A stretch of 64,000 nucleotides of DNA. Origin: JANNVK01 sp031414415 (lineage in GTDB: Bacteria > Acidobacteriota > Blastocatellia > Pyrinomonadales > Pyrinomonadaceae). Made by a program: the position numbers and the translations under genes. Below are positions 35,304 through 43,807 of this stretch, piece by piece; positions within the stretch are counted from its first letter, which is position 1; the number at the start of each line of letters is the position of its first letter. Below the pieces are notes generated by a model, which was not told the DNA's origin, did not search any database, and worked only from the letters and a program-made list of their open reading frames with translations. The stretch spans positions 52,589 to 116,588 of the forward strand of contig JANNVK010000102.1 of the NCBI GenBank assembly GCA_031414415.1. The letters are read 5' to 3'.

Positions 35304-36602
35304 CTATCTGCCAACGCCAACATATTCAAAACCAAGTTCACGCATTGTTGTCGGTTCATATATATTTCGTAAATCAGCAATTTTTGGAGATTTCAAAAGA
35401 CTCTTAACTTTTTCCATATCTAAGGCTCTAAATTGATTCCATTCGGTGATGATTACTAAAACATCTGCGTCTTTGATTGCATCATATTCATCGGTTGCAT
35501 ACTCAATATCAGGCAGAGAGTGTTTCGCTTCTTCCATCGCAACAGGATCAAATGCACGAATTTTTGCACCTTGTTTTTGCATTTCTTTGATAATGTCTGT
35601 CGCGGGTGATTCACGCATATCGTCAGTTTCAGGTTTAAAAGATAGACCTAAAACGCCGATTTTTTTTCCCTGAAAATCACCGACAAGTTTCTGAATTTTT
35701 GGTATCATCGCAAGTCGCTGATAATCATTTGCTTTGATAACTGCATCAACGACAGTAGTTTCAACTCCAAATTTATCACCAACTTTGGTAAATGCTTTTG
35801 TATCTTTTGGGAAACAAGATCCGCCATAACCAGGACCAGGATGAAGGAATTTTCGTCCGATTCGATTATCCATTCCCATTCCGCGGGCTACATCGTGAAC
35901 ATCGCAGCCAATTGCATCACAAAGATTTGCAATTTCGTTGATGAATGTAATTTTAGTGGCTAAAAAAGCATTCGCGGCATATTTTATTAGTTCAGCCGCT
36001 TCGAGCGAAGTAATAACAACTGGGGTTTCAATCAAATAAAGTGGACGATAAAGATCTTTCAAGATTGCAATTGCGTCAAGTTCATTACTACCAACCACAA
36101 CTCTATCAGGTCGCATAAAATCATCAATTGCTGCTCCTTCACGGAGAAACTCAGGGTTTGATGCAACACCGAAATTTGTCTCTACTTTTAAATTTTCTTT
36201 GACAAACTCACGCAACCATTTGCCTGTCCCAACCGGAACTGTCGATTTTGTGACTAAAACTTTATAACCGTTCATTGCTTCAGCAATATCTTTTGCGGCT
36301 TGTTGATAGTAGCTCATATCGGGTGAGCCATCTTCTTTTGGTGGAGTCCCAACAGCGAGGAAGACAACCAATGCTTGTTCAACCGCTGATTTTATGTCGG
36401 TCGTGAAATGTAACCGTCCAGCTTTATGGTTTTTCTCAACAATTGCATCTAAACCAGGTTCATAGATTGGCATTATGCCTTTTGTTAAACCTTCAATTTT
36501 TTTGTTATCAACATCTACACAAGTTACTTCAACGCCAAATTCGGCAAAGCAAGCTCCTGTAACTAAACCTACATAACCTGTTCCGATTACTGCTATATGC
36601 AT
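35304..36602 (-). CDS. ugd: UDP-glucose 6-dehydrogenase
   Basis: A 432-aa enzyme with the N-terminal Rossmann motif IGTGYVGLVTGACFAEFG, the active-site Cys263 in GPGYGGSCFPKDTKAF, and the C-terminal domain GVLGLSFKPETDDMRESP. It oxidises UDP-glucose twice to UDP-glucuronate. The epimerase gene lies 86 bp downstream on the same strand, so the two likely form an operon for acidic sugar nucleotides. Confidence 0.94.
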   Translation of the reverse strand: MHIAVIGTGYVGLVTGACFAEFGVEVTCVDVDNKKIEGLTKGIMPIYEPGLDAIVEKNHKAGRLHFTTDIKSAVEQALVVFLAVGTPPKEDGSPDMSYYQQAAKDIAEAMNGYKVLVTKSTVPVGTGKWLREFVKENLKVETNFGVASNPEFLREGAAIDDFMRPDRVVVGSNELDAIAILKDLYRPLYLIETPVVITSLEAAELIKYAANAFLATKITFINEIANLCDAIGCDVHDVARGMGMDNRIGRKFLHPGPGYGGSCFPKDTKAFTKVGDKFGVETTVVDAVIKANDYQRLAMIPKIQKLVGDFQGKKIGVLGLSFKPETDDMRESPATDIIKEMQKQGAKIRAFDPVAMEEAKHSLPDIEYATDEYDAIKDADVLVIITEWNQFRALDMEKVKSLLKSPKIADLRNIYEPTTMRELGFEYVGVGR

Positions 36603-36644
36603 ATATAAACCTTACAACTTGTTAAAATATTCACAAACTAAAAT

Positions 36645-36687
36645 AAAAAAACGAGTTAAGTTTATTTCAACCTAACTCGTTTTTTTT
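36645..36687 (-). terminator. Rho-independent terminator for the FecR-like gene pair
   Basis: ACGAGTTAAG (36651-36660) pairs with CCTAACTCGT (36671-36680) with one mismatch and a 10-nt loop. On the minus strand the stem is followed by TTTTTTT, so it ends transcription from the gene starting at 37427. On the plus strand it is also followed by eight T. Confidence 0.8.
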
Positions 36688-36701
36688 GTTATCAAATTAA
36701 A

Positions 36702-37427
36702 CTATCGGACTGGACTAACGGTTATAATTCCACCGCCGATGGTTGTGTTTTCACCACTTTTTCCAGTTCCAACTACAACAGCAGTTCCAATTGCACCAGC
36801 AGCTCCAACTAATAATGCTACTAAAGCTCCAACACCGAGACCAGCTATTGGTAATGGTGCGGCAACACCACCTGGTCGTAAACAAGGTTTACATCCAGCT
36901 TGTGAAGGAATTCCAACTGAAGCATCTGTTCCAGCAGCAACCTGCTTGTCAATACTTCCATTTCTCATAGTAACTAAACCAGAAATGGTAGTAGCAAGTG
37001 TGTCAGCACAAGCGACTTCGACGGTAAATACGTTTGATTGTGCTGCATCAGCAATAACAACTGCGTCTTTAGTTGTAATAGTAGTTGCAATACCGCTCAA
37101 ATTTGATACTTGTAATTTTCCAGATGAAAGGATTCCAGTAATGCTACTGTCTCCAAATTTTAGAATTAAAGAAGTATCTGCAAGTAATTCAATTTTTCCA
37201 AGTTTTCCTAAGCTGACAATCGCAGAAGAATTGTTTCCAGTAGTGATTGTGCTTCCTGAAAAGACAGTGGAGTTTGAAATCGCATTTTGACCATCAACTG
37301 TAACAGAGCCACTTACCGTGATTTCACCGTTAACACTTTTTGGTGCCGCAAAAGAAATTGTTGAATATACAGACCAAACTGTAACAGCCAAAGCAATTGT
37401 AAGGCTTTTCATAAGTAATTGTTTCAT
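36702..37427 (-). CDS. Secreted FecR-like repeat protein with C-terminal hydrophobic segment (paralogue 1)
   Basis: A 241-aa protein. A signal peptide (about 1-28, ending TISFAA) precedes strands such as VNGEITVSGSVTVDGQNAI, STITTGNNSSAIVSLGKLGK and LLADTSLILKFGDSS, the pattern of FecR-like beta domains. A Cys pair (CKPC) precedes a hydrophobic segment of about 30 residues (LGVGALVALLVGAAGAIGTA), and the tail ends GGGIITVSPVR. The gene 27 bp upstream encodes a protein with the same plan and the tail GGGTTVVSPIR. A good AGGAG ribosome-binding site precedes the ATG. Function unknown; a cell-surface or envelope role is likely. Confidence 0.7.
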   Translation of the reverse strand: MKQLLMKSLTIALAVTVWSVYSTISFAAPKSVNGEITVSGSVTVDGQNAISNSTVFSGSTITTGNNSSAIVSLGKLGKIELLADTSLILKFGDSSITGILSSGKLQVSNLSGIATTITTKDAVVIADAAQSNVFTVEVACADTLATTISGLVTMRNGSIDKQVAAGTDASVGIPSQAGCKPCLRPGGVAAPLPIAGLGVGALVALLVGAAGAIGTAVVVGTGKSGENTTIGGGIITVSPVR

Positions 37428-37454
37428 AATAAAAATCTCCTGAATGATTTGAGG

Positions 37455-38060
37455 TTATCGTATAGGACTGACAACTGTTGTGCCGCCACCTAAACTAACT
37501 CGGTTGTTGTCACTCAATGCAGCAATAACTATTCCTGCAGCGGCTCCACCAAATACTAATGTCCAAATCCACCAAGCAGAACCGGATGCATCATCGCACT
37601 CCAACTTGCCATCACCGTCTTTGTCGATACATTTACCAGTTGAGTCTCTCTCATCGTCTGGATTGATAGTTGATGATTCACCGCGATTTAATTTGGTTGT
37701 TTTTCCGTTGGCTACAACGTTAATGCTTGTTTCAGAAAAAGATGTGACTTTACCTTTAAATAAGGTAAAAGTTTCATTCGAATCAGCAGTTATGCTGGTG
37801 TTTGGTGCAATTTCAAGTTTGCCGCCAGTGTTCAAACTAACGGAAGCACTTGAGTCGTTGGTTGTGGCAATAGAGCTAGCGGTGAATAATGTTCTACCGT
37901 TTTGAGCTACTTCACCGTTAACAGTGACGTTTTTACCTGAAACAGTTATTTCGCCGATAGTTTTGCTTGGTGCAGCGAATGCAACCATTGTGTAAGTTGC
38001 TATAATTGATACACTTAGAATAGATGTAAGTGCCTTTTTAATCCATACTCTGCTGTTCAT
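37455..38060 (-). CDS. Secreted FecR-like protein with C-terminal membrane segment (paralogue 2)
   Basis: A 201-aa protein with a signal peptide (ending VAFAAPS) and the repeated strand pattern GEITVSGKNVTVNGEVAQNG, ASVSLNTGGKLEIAPNTSIT and KGKVTSFSETSINVVANGK. An Asp-rich loop, DKDGDGKLECDD, looks like a single calcium-binding site. After it comes a membrane segment (WWIWTLVFGGAAAGIVIAAL) and the tail GGGTTVVSPIR, shared with its downstream neighbour. AGAGGAG precedes the ATG. It is first in a two-gene operon. Confidence 0.7.
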   Translation of the reverse strand: MNSRVWIKKALTSILSVSIIATYTMVAFAAPSKTIGEITVSGKNVTVNGEVAQNGRTLFTASSIATTNDSSASVSLNTGGKLEIAPNTSITADSNETFTLFKGKVTSFSETSINVVANGKTTKLNRGESSTINPDDERDSTGKCIDKDGDGKLECDDASGSAWWIWTLVFGGAAAGIVIAALSDNNRVSLGGGTTVVSPIR

Positions 38061-38597
38061 AATTTCTCCTCTTCTAACGCAATTGAATAATTTTTAAATT
38101 TCAAGCCTCATCTTTTTTACATTATAAATGATGCTTTGTCAATAAAAGTTCCCAGATTTTGAATTAATCTTACATTTGGAAAACTAAATAACTGGGGGTA
38201 AGAAAATCCTTAAATAGAACAATTAATTGTTACTTTTTGTTAATGAAATTACATTAAATAATTAGCAAATTTGCTAAAAGTTTTCCTGTAATAATCAATG
38301 TGGTAAAAGAGTATATTATAAACCCAATATTTTCAAACAAAACATAGCTTTTTTAAAAAAATAATTTTGTTTGAAATTTAATTTGCTAAATCACAATTGA
38401 AACTTAAGATGCTGATAATAAAAAGTTAGTATTTTTCACTAAAATTTAATATGTAACAAATTGTATTATCAAAAAATTTAGTCGCGTTTTATCTCAAAAC
38501 CTAATACCTTTTTGTATTGATACTTCAGATTATGTCATTTTTTAAAATTGAGTTATTATTCAAAAACAAATTTCAAACAGAATCCAGAGGAGTTTTT
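38061..38597. other. Long AT-rich intergenic region between divergent genes
   Basis: About 540 bp, very AT-rich, with no convincing open frame. It must hold the promoters of the FecR-like operon (minus) and the tricorn-type protease (plus). TATAAT on the minus strand at 38126-38121 is a possible -10 box for the former, but the TTGACA upstream of it is only 11 bp away. A strong GAGGAG ribosome-binding site at 38587-38592 serves the protease gene. Confidence 0.55.
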
Positions 38598-41500
38598 ATG
38601 TTTAGTCGTTTCATTTTTATTCTTGCAATCGCTTTATTTTCTACACTTACAACTTATTCACAAACCAAGCTACTACGATTTCCTGATGTTTCGGGAGATA
38701 AAGTTGTGTTTACATACGGCGGAGATTTGTGGACGAGTTCAACCAGTGGCGGGACTGCAACACGTTTAACTACGCATCCTGGAATGGAAGTTTTTGCGAA
38801 ATTTTCGCCGGATGGAAAATGGATTGCATTTACCGGACAATATGATGGTGATGAGCAAGTTTATGTTGTGTCAGCTAACGGCGGCGAACCAAAACAACTA
38901 ACCTTTTATCCGGCGAAAGGTCCATTCACACCGCGTTGGGGCTGGGATAATCTGGTTTACGGCTGGTCACGTGACGGCAAATCAGTTTTCTTCAAAGGTC
39001 ATCGCGATTCTTGGACATTATCCGAAGTAAAACTTTATAAAGTTTCAGCCGAAGGCGGTTCTGCGGAAGCGTTACCGATGCCTGAAGCGGGAAGTGGTGA
39101 TTATTCGCCTGATGGGATGAAAATGGTTTATTCGCCTCGCAGTCGTGACTTTCGTCCTGAGAAACGTTATTCGGGCGGACAAGCTAACACACTTTACATC
39201 TATGATTTAGCGACAAATGATGCGAAGAAAATTTCTGATAATCCGCGAGCCGCACGCGATGCAATGTGGATTGGCGACACTATTTATTACAACTCCGACA
39301 AAGACGGCAAATTTAATCTTTACTCCTACGACACGAAAAGTGGAAAGACAACGCAGACAACAACTTACAAAGACTGGGAAGTCCGTTGGAGCAGTTCAGA
39401 CAATCAATCGAAAATTATTTATGAACGAAATGGCGAACTCGAAATTTTTGATGTGAGTTCTAAAAAAGCAAACAAACTTTCAATAAATGTTCCTGATGAT
39501 GGCGTTAATCGCCGAAATCGCGTGGTAAATGTTACTGGTTTGGTGGAAAATTATTCACTTAGTCCGAAAGGAGAACGTGCGGTATTTGCTGCTCGCGGAG
39601 ATATTTTTACAGTTCCAATCGAAAAAGGTTCAACGCGGAATTTGACGAAATCTTCGAACGCACACGACAAACAGCCGAGTTGGTCGCCAGACGGAAAACA
39701 AATCGCTTATATTTCTGACAAAAGCGGCGAAGAAGAAATTTGGTTAGTTGCACAAGACGGAAATTCTGCCGCATTACAATTAACAACAGGTGGACAGGCG
39801 ATGCGATATGCACCGAGTTGGTCGCCGGATGGAAAGACAATCGCATTTTCAGACAAAGACGGCAAGATTTATCTTGTAAACATTGCAGATAAATCAATTA
39901 AACAAATTGTTGACGCTCCTCGCGGGCAGGTTTTTGATTACGAATGGTCACCGAAAGGTAATTTCATCGCGTTTAGTATGGGCGGAACAAACGGATTTTC
40001 GTCCGTTTATTTATATGAAGTTGCGACAAATAAACTTAACAAAGTTACGAACGAACTTTACGATTCGAGCAATCCGACATTTGATCCAAACGGAAATTAT
40101 CTTTATTTTCTCAGCGATAGGGAATTTGCACCTCAAATTTCGGGCGTTGAATTCAACTATGCAAGCAATAAATCGACGCAAATTTATGCGTTGGCATTAC
40201 GGAAAGATGTAAAAAATCCTTTTCCTGCCGAATCTGATGAAGTTACCATAATTGAAGAAAAGAAAGCAGATACGCCGATTATAAAACCTGAAACTAAGCC
40301 GGAAACGATTGATTTTGATGGCATAATTGGGCGTTCCGTAAAAGTTCCATTAGCTGCAGATAATTACGGCGGACTTTCAGCCAAGACTGGACATTTGATC
40401 TATACGGTCAATCCGCCGTTTTACTATGGACGCGGTGGTGGTTCAGCTTCGCTCAGAATTTTTTCAATCAAAGACCGAAAGGAAACAACTTTGTCCGATC
40501 CAGCATTTGGTTACACACTTTCGCCCGATGGTTCAAAAATTTTGACAAATATCGGTGGTGGTTATGCTTTGTTTGATGCAAGTCCGCTTGGAGTTTTATC
40601 GAGAAAACTTGTTTCAACCAACGGTTTGGTTGCAGAAATAAACCCGCAAGAAGAATGGAATCAGATATTTAACGAAGTCTGGCGACGTTATCGCGATTGG
40701 TTTTACGTCCAAAATATGCACGGCTACGATTGGGTAAAACTTCGCGAACAATACAAAACTTGGTTGCCTTATGTCGCACATCGAAGTGATTTAAACTACG
40801 TTATTTCTGAAATGTGTTCTGAACTTGCGGTGCAACACGCATACATCGAAGGTGGCGATTTTAATTTGCCGACACGTGTTCGCGTTGCTCTTGCAGGTGC
40901 GAGATTTGAAGCTGATAAAGCAAATAATCGTTACAAAATAAGCAAAATTTTCGGTGGTCAAAATGAAGAGGACATCTATCGTTCACCTCTGACTGAAGTT
41001 GGAAACGATGTTAAGGTTGGCGATTTTATCATTGCAATTAACGGTGAAAATGTGACGACTGACAAAGATATTTATGCTTATTTACGCGGCAAAGCGGATA
41101 GTGCTGTGCAACTCACCGTAAATTCTACGCCGACTGCAAATGGTTCACGCACAATAACTTATCGTCCGATTGCTGATGAAGGAAACTTGGTTTATCTCAA
41201 TTGGATTACGGCAAATCGTGAAAAAGTTTCACAACTTTCTAACGGCAGACTCGGATATTTACACATTCCAGATATGGGAAACAATGGAATTCGTGAATTT
41301 ATCAAATATTTTTATGGACAACTTGATAAGGAAGGTTTGGTTGTTGATGTTCGTGCAAATGGTGGCGGAAATGTGTCGCGAATGTTGATTGAGCGTCTGC
41401 GTCGAAAAGTTCTCGGCGTAAATTTTAGTCGCACGGACGATCAAGGAAATACTTATCCAGATGGCGTTTTCATTGGTCCGATGGTTTCAATTTTGAACGA

Positions 41501-41852
41501 AAATTCGTCATCAGACGGCGACATTTTTCCTTATATGTTTCGTGAAGCTGGACTTGGAACACTTATCGGCAAACGAAGTTGGGGCGGAGTTGTCGGCATT
41601 CAAAGTCGCGGTCCGTTACTCGATGGTGGACAAGTTTCGGTTCCCGGTTCGGCGTTGGCAAACACCAAAGGCGAATATGTAATTGAAGGTTACGGCGTTG
41701 ACCCAGATATTGAAGTTGAAAACGATCCGAAGTCTGTAATCGCTGGTAAAGATCCGCAACTCGAACGTGCAGTTGATGAATTGATGAAAAAATTGACGAA
41801 ACCTGTAAAATTGCCGAATAGACCAAAAGAACCGGTAAAACTTAATGATTAA
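38598..41852 (+). CDS. Tricorn-type protease (beta-propellers, PDZ, S41 domain)
   Basis: I start at ATG 38598: AGAGGAG lies six bases upstream and the protein then begins with a signal peptide (FSRFIFILAIALFSTLTTYSQ). The longest frame starts 27 codons earlier with TTG and lacks these features. About 1084 aa. The N-terminal half holds PD40/WD-like propeller repeats (MEVFAKFSPDGKWIAFTG, DKQPSWSPDGKQIAYIS). A PDZ domain follows (VKVGDFIIAINGENVTTDKD). The S41 core has AVQHAYIEGGD, LVVDVRANGGGNVSRML and NENSSSDGDIFPYMF, the last carrying the likely nucleophile Ser. Tricorn homologues cut oligopeptides; this one is exported. Confidence 0.92.
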   Translation: MFSRFIFILAIALFSTLTTYSQTKLLRFPDVSGDKVVFTYGGDLWTSSTSGGTATRLTTHPGMEVFAKFSPDGKWIAFTGQYDGDEQVYVVSANGGEPKQLTFYPAKGPFTPRWGWDNLVYGWSRDGKSVFFKGHRDSWTLSEVKLYKVSAEGGSAEALPMPEAGSGDYSPDGMKMVYSPRSRDFRPEKRYSGGQANTLYIYDLATNDAKKISDNPRAARDAMWIGDTIYYNSDKDGKFNLYSYDTKSGKTTQTTTYKDWEVRWSSSDNQSKIIYERNGELEIFDVSSKKANKLSINVPDDGVNRRNRVVNVTGLVENYSLSPKGERAVFAARGDIFTVPIEKGSTRNLTKSSNAHDKQPSWSPDGKQIAYISDKSGEEEIWLVAQDGNSAALQLTTGGQAMRYAPSWSPDGKTIAFSDKDGKIYLVNIADKSIKQIVDAPRGQVFDYEWSPKGNFIAFSMGGTNGFSSVYLYEVATNKLNKVTNELYDSSNPTFDPNGNYLYFLSDREFAPQISGVEFNYASNKSTQIYALALRKDVKNPFPAESDEVTIIEEKKADTPIIKPETKPETIDFDGIIGRSVKVPLAADNYGGLSAKTGHLIYTVNPPFYYGRGGGSASLRIFSIKDRKETTLSDPAFGYTLSPDGSKILTNIGGGYALFDASPLGVLSRKLVSTNGLVAEINPQEEWNQIFNEVWRRYRDWFYVQNMHGYDWVKLREQYKTWLPYVAHRSDLNYVISEMCSELAVQHAYIEGGDFNLPTRVRVALAGARFEADKANNRYKISKIFGGQNEEDIYRSPLTEVGNDVKVGDFIIAINGENVTTDKDIYAYLRGKADSAVQLTVNSTPTANGSRTITYRPIADEGNLVYLNWITANREKVSQLSNGRLGYLHIPDMGNNGIREFIKYFYGQLDKEGLVVDVRANGGGNVSRMLIERLRRKVLGVNFSRTDDQGNTYPDGVFIGPMVSILNENSSSDGDIFPYMFREAGLGTLIGKRSWGGVVGIQSRGPLLDGGQVSVPGSALANTKGEYVIEGYGVDPDIEVENDPKSVIAGKDPQLERAVDELMKKLTKPVKLPNRPKEPVKLND

Positions 41853-41857
41853 TTACA

Positions 41858-41918
41858 AATTGTTAATTGTTAATGATGAAAAAGTTCGTTCTTCTCGTGA
41901 AATTAACAACTAACAATT
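41858..41918. repeat. Inverted repeat of TTAATTG units
   Basis: AATTGTTAATTGTTAAT (41858-41874) is the reverse complement, with one change, of ATTAACAACTAACAATT (41902-41918). The units are 7 nt long and repeated within each arm. The loop is 27 nt. It lies between the protease gene and ATG 41927, immediately ahead of the ABC ATPase start. Confidence 0.7.
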
Positions 41919-41926
41919 ATCAAACT

Positions 41927-42898
41927 ATGCCACATTTATTAGAAGTAAAAAATTTAAGAACCGAATTTCCGACTCGTGCCGGTTTGGTCAAAGCTGTTAA
42001 TGATGTGAGTTTTCACGTTGATGAAGGCGAGATGTTGGCGATTGTTGGCGAAAGTGGTTGCGGGAAGTCAATTACGGCACTTTCGATTATGCGTCTAATA
42101 TCATCGCCTGGGAAAATTGCGGCTGGTGAAATCAATTTCAAAGGCGAAAGTCTTTTGAATGCAACAGATGAACGAATGCGTGAAATTCGCGGCAACGATA
42201 TTGGAATGATTTTTCAAGATCCGATGACCTCGCTCAACCCAGTTTTTACTGTCGGCGAACAAATTGCCGAAGCGTTGCGTTTGCACCGAAAATTAAATAA
42301 ACACGATGCTTGGGAAGCCGCGATTGAAGCGATGAAAGAGGTTTCGATTCCTGATCCCGCAAGACGTGTGAATGATTATCCGCACCAACTTTCTGGCGGA
42401 ATGCGACAACGTGTAATGATTGCGATGGCACTCGCCTGCGATCCCGAATTGCTGATTGCTGATGAACCGACAACTGCACTTGATGTTACGATTCAAGCTC
42501 AAATTCTCGAACTTTTAAATGAACTTCGCACAAATCGGAAACTCGCAGTTTTATTGATTACGCACGATTTGGGCGTTGTTGCCGAAGTCGCGGACAGAGT
42601 TTGCGTGATGTATACTGGAAAAATCGTCGAAGAATCGTCTGTTGAACAAATTTTCGAAAGCCCTAAACATCCATACACGCAAGGTTTACTGAAAAGCGTT
42701 CCAAAAATGCGAGCCGTTGGTGAAACAAAAGAAACGCGGCTTTCAACAATAGAAGGCACAGTTCCGAGTCCGACCAATTTACCGAAAGGTTGCCATTTTG
42801 CACCGCGTTGTTCGTTTAAAAAAACGGAATGTGAAGAGCATGAGATTGCTCTGAAGGAATTGAGCGAAGATTTAAAAGTTCGTTGTGTTTTGTATTAG
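41927..42898 (+). CDS. Oligopeptide ABC transporter ATPase, DppD/OppD type
   Basis: The longest frame begins at 41867 but its first 20 residues come from the repeat spacer, so I choose ATG 41927 (MPHLLEVKNLRTEFPT). About 323 aa, with Walker A GESGCGKS, signature LSGGMRQRVMIAMAL and Walker B LLIADEPTTALD. The C-terminal oligopeptide/dipeptide domain has VPSPTNLPKGCHFAPRCSF, with a Cys cluster typical of DppD, DppF and OppD. It probably powers the permeases encoded at 4888-6881, about 35 kb away. No DppF partner or binding protein is seen. Confidence 0.92.
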   Translation: MPHLLEVKNLRTEFPTRAGLVKAVNDVSFHVDEGEMLAIVGESGCGKSITALSIMRLISSPGKIAAGEINFKGESLLNATDERMREIRGNDIGMIFQDPMTSLNPVFTVGEQIAEALRLHRKLNKHDAWEAAIEAMKEVSIPDPARRVNDYPHQLSGGMRQRVMIAMALACDPELLIADEPTTALDVTIQAQILELLNELRTNRKLAVLLITHDLGVVAEVADRVCVMYTGKIVEESSVEQIFESPKHPYTQGLLKSVPKMRAVGETKETRLSTIEGTVPSPTNLPKGCHFAPRCSFKKTECEEHEIALKELSEDLKVRCVLY

Positions 42899-42905
42899 AA
42901 ATGTC

Positions 42906-42996
42906 TAACGCAAAGACGCGATGTTTTTTATGTTCTTTAAGCTAAATTCTTAACTTTGCAACTTTGCAACTTAGCGACTTAGCGACTTTGCGTTAA
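42906..42996. repeat. Intergenic octamer array (AACTTTGC/GACTTAGC) with inverted arm
   Basis: Five tandem octamers run from 42952 to 42991 (AACTTTGC twice, AACTTAGC, GACTTAGC, GACTTTGC), followed by GTTAAA. The left arm TAACGCAAAGACGCG (42906-42920) is nearly complementary to the end GCGACTTTGCGTTA (42982-42995). It fills the gap between the convergent DppD-type and TrmH-family genes, so it may double as a transcription stop. Confidence 0.75.
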
Positions 42997-42997
42997 A

Positions 42998-43759
42998 TCA
43001 AATCTTTCTATTCGCTTCAAACAACAAAATCCCACAAGCCACAGCAACATTCAAGCTTTCCACTGGTTCACACATCGGAATTTTCAAACTTTCGACGCAC
43101 ATTTCGCGTTCGGCATCAGTCAAACCATGTGCTTCAGAGCCGATAATTATTGCGTGTGACTCGCTCCAGTCAATTTCAGTGTGGGTTTTTTCCGCACGAA
43201 TATCTGCACAAACCGTTTTCAAATCATTTTCTTGACAAAATTGTATTGCGTCCCAAAAGTTTGCTTTGTCCCAAATCGGCAGACGCAAACTTGCTCCCAT
43301 CGCACCGCGTAAGGCTTTGGTCGAGAAAACATCTGCCGTGCCTTTTGTTAAAATTACGCCTGAAATTCCCGCAGCTTCGGCAGTTCGTAAAATTGCACCA
43401 ACATTGATCGGATTATTAAGTTTGTGGAGAATCAAATAATGTCCATCAGCAAAAACCAGACTTTCGGTGCGAGGTTTTTTCGCGATTACGATAATTCCTT
43501 GCGGTGATTTGGTGTCGGAAATTGTGGCAAAAATCTGAGCGGGAACTTCAATTGCGTTTGAAAAATTATCAAGAAAATCTTCGCTCCGTTCGGTTTTATT
43601 AAATTCATCTGAGAAAAAAACATCGATAATTTCAATCTCGGCTTTCAAAACTTCCTCACAAAGCCGCAAACCTTCGACGAATATCTGGTCACGAACCTTT
43701 CCTTCACGAACGCTACGTGTATGTTTCAAACGCGGATTGTCTTTTGCTGTAATTAACAT
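42998..43759 (-). CDS. TrmH/SpoU-family RNA 2'-O-methyltransferase
   Basis: A 253-aa SPOUT enzyme. The N-terminal part (NPRLKHTRSVREGKVRDQIF followed by VEGLRL) is the substrate-binding domain typical of rRNA methylases of the RlmB/TrmH group. The catalytic domain has LHKLNNPINVGAILRTAEAA (motif 1), AIIIGSEAHGLTDAE (motif 2) and IPMCEPVESLNVAVACGILL (motif 3, the trefoil knot that binds SAM). It methylates ribose in rRNA or tRNA; the target position is not evident. Confidence 0.9.
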   Translation of the reverse strand: MLITAKDNPRLKHTRSVREGKVRDQIFVEGLRLCEEVLKAEIEIIDVFFSDEFNKTERSEDFLDNFSNAIEVPAQIFATISDTKSPQGIIVIAKKPRTESLVFADGHYLILHKLNNPINVGAILRTAEAAGISGVILTKGTADVFSTKALRGAMGASLRLPIWDKANFWDAIQFCQENDLKTVCADIRAEKTHTEIDWSESHAIIIGSEAHGLTDAEREMCVESLKIPMCEPVESLNVAVACGILLFEANRKI

Positions 43760-43807
43760 CTCTATATCGTAGTTGTTAATTCAATATTCTCAAAATACTC
43801 AAAATAG

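Noticed and set aside
38121..38143. TTGACA and TATAAT on the minus strand ahead of the FecR-like operon
   Set aside because: Both hexamers are perfect but only 11 bp apart, too close for a standard sigma-70 promoter. The TATAAT alone may still be a -10 box.
38517..38597. Upstream TTG start for the tricorn-type protease
   Set aside because: The ATG at 38598 has a strong ribosome-binding site and starts directly with a signal peptide.
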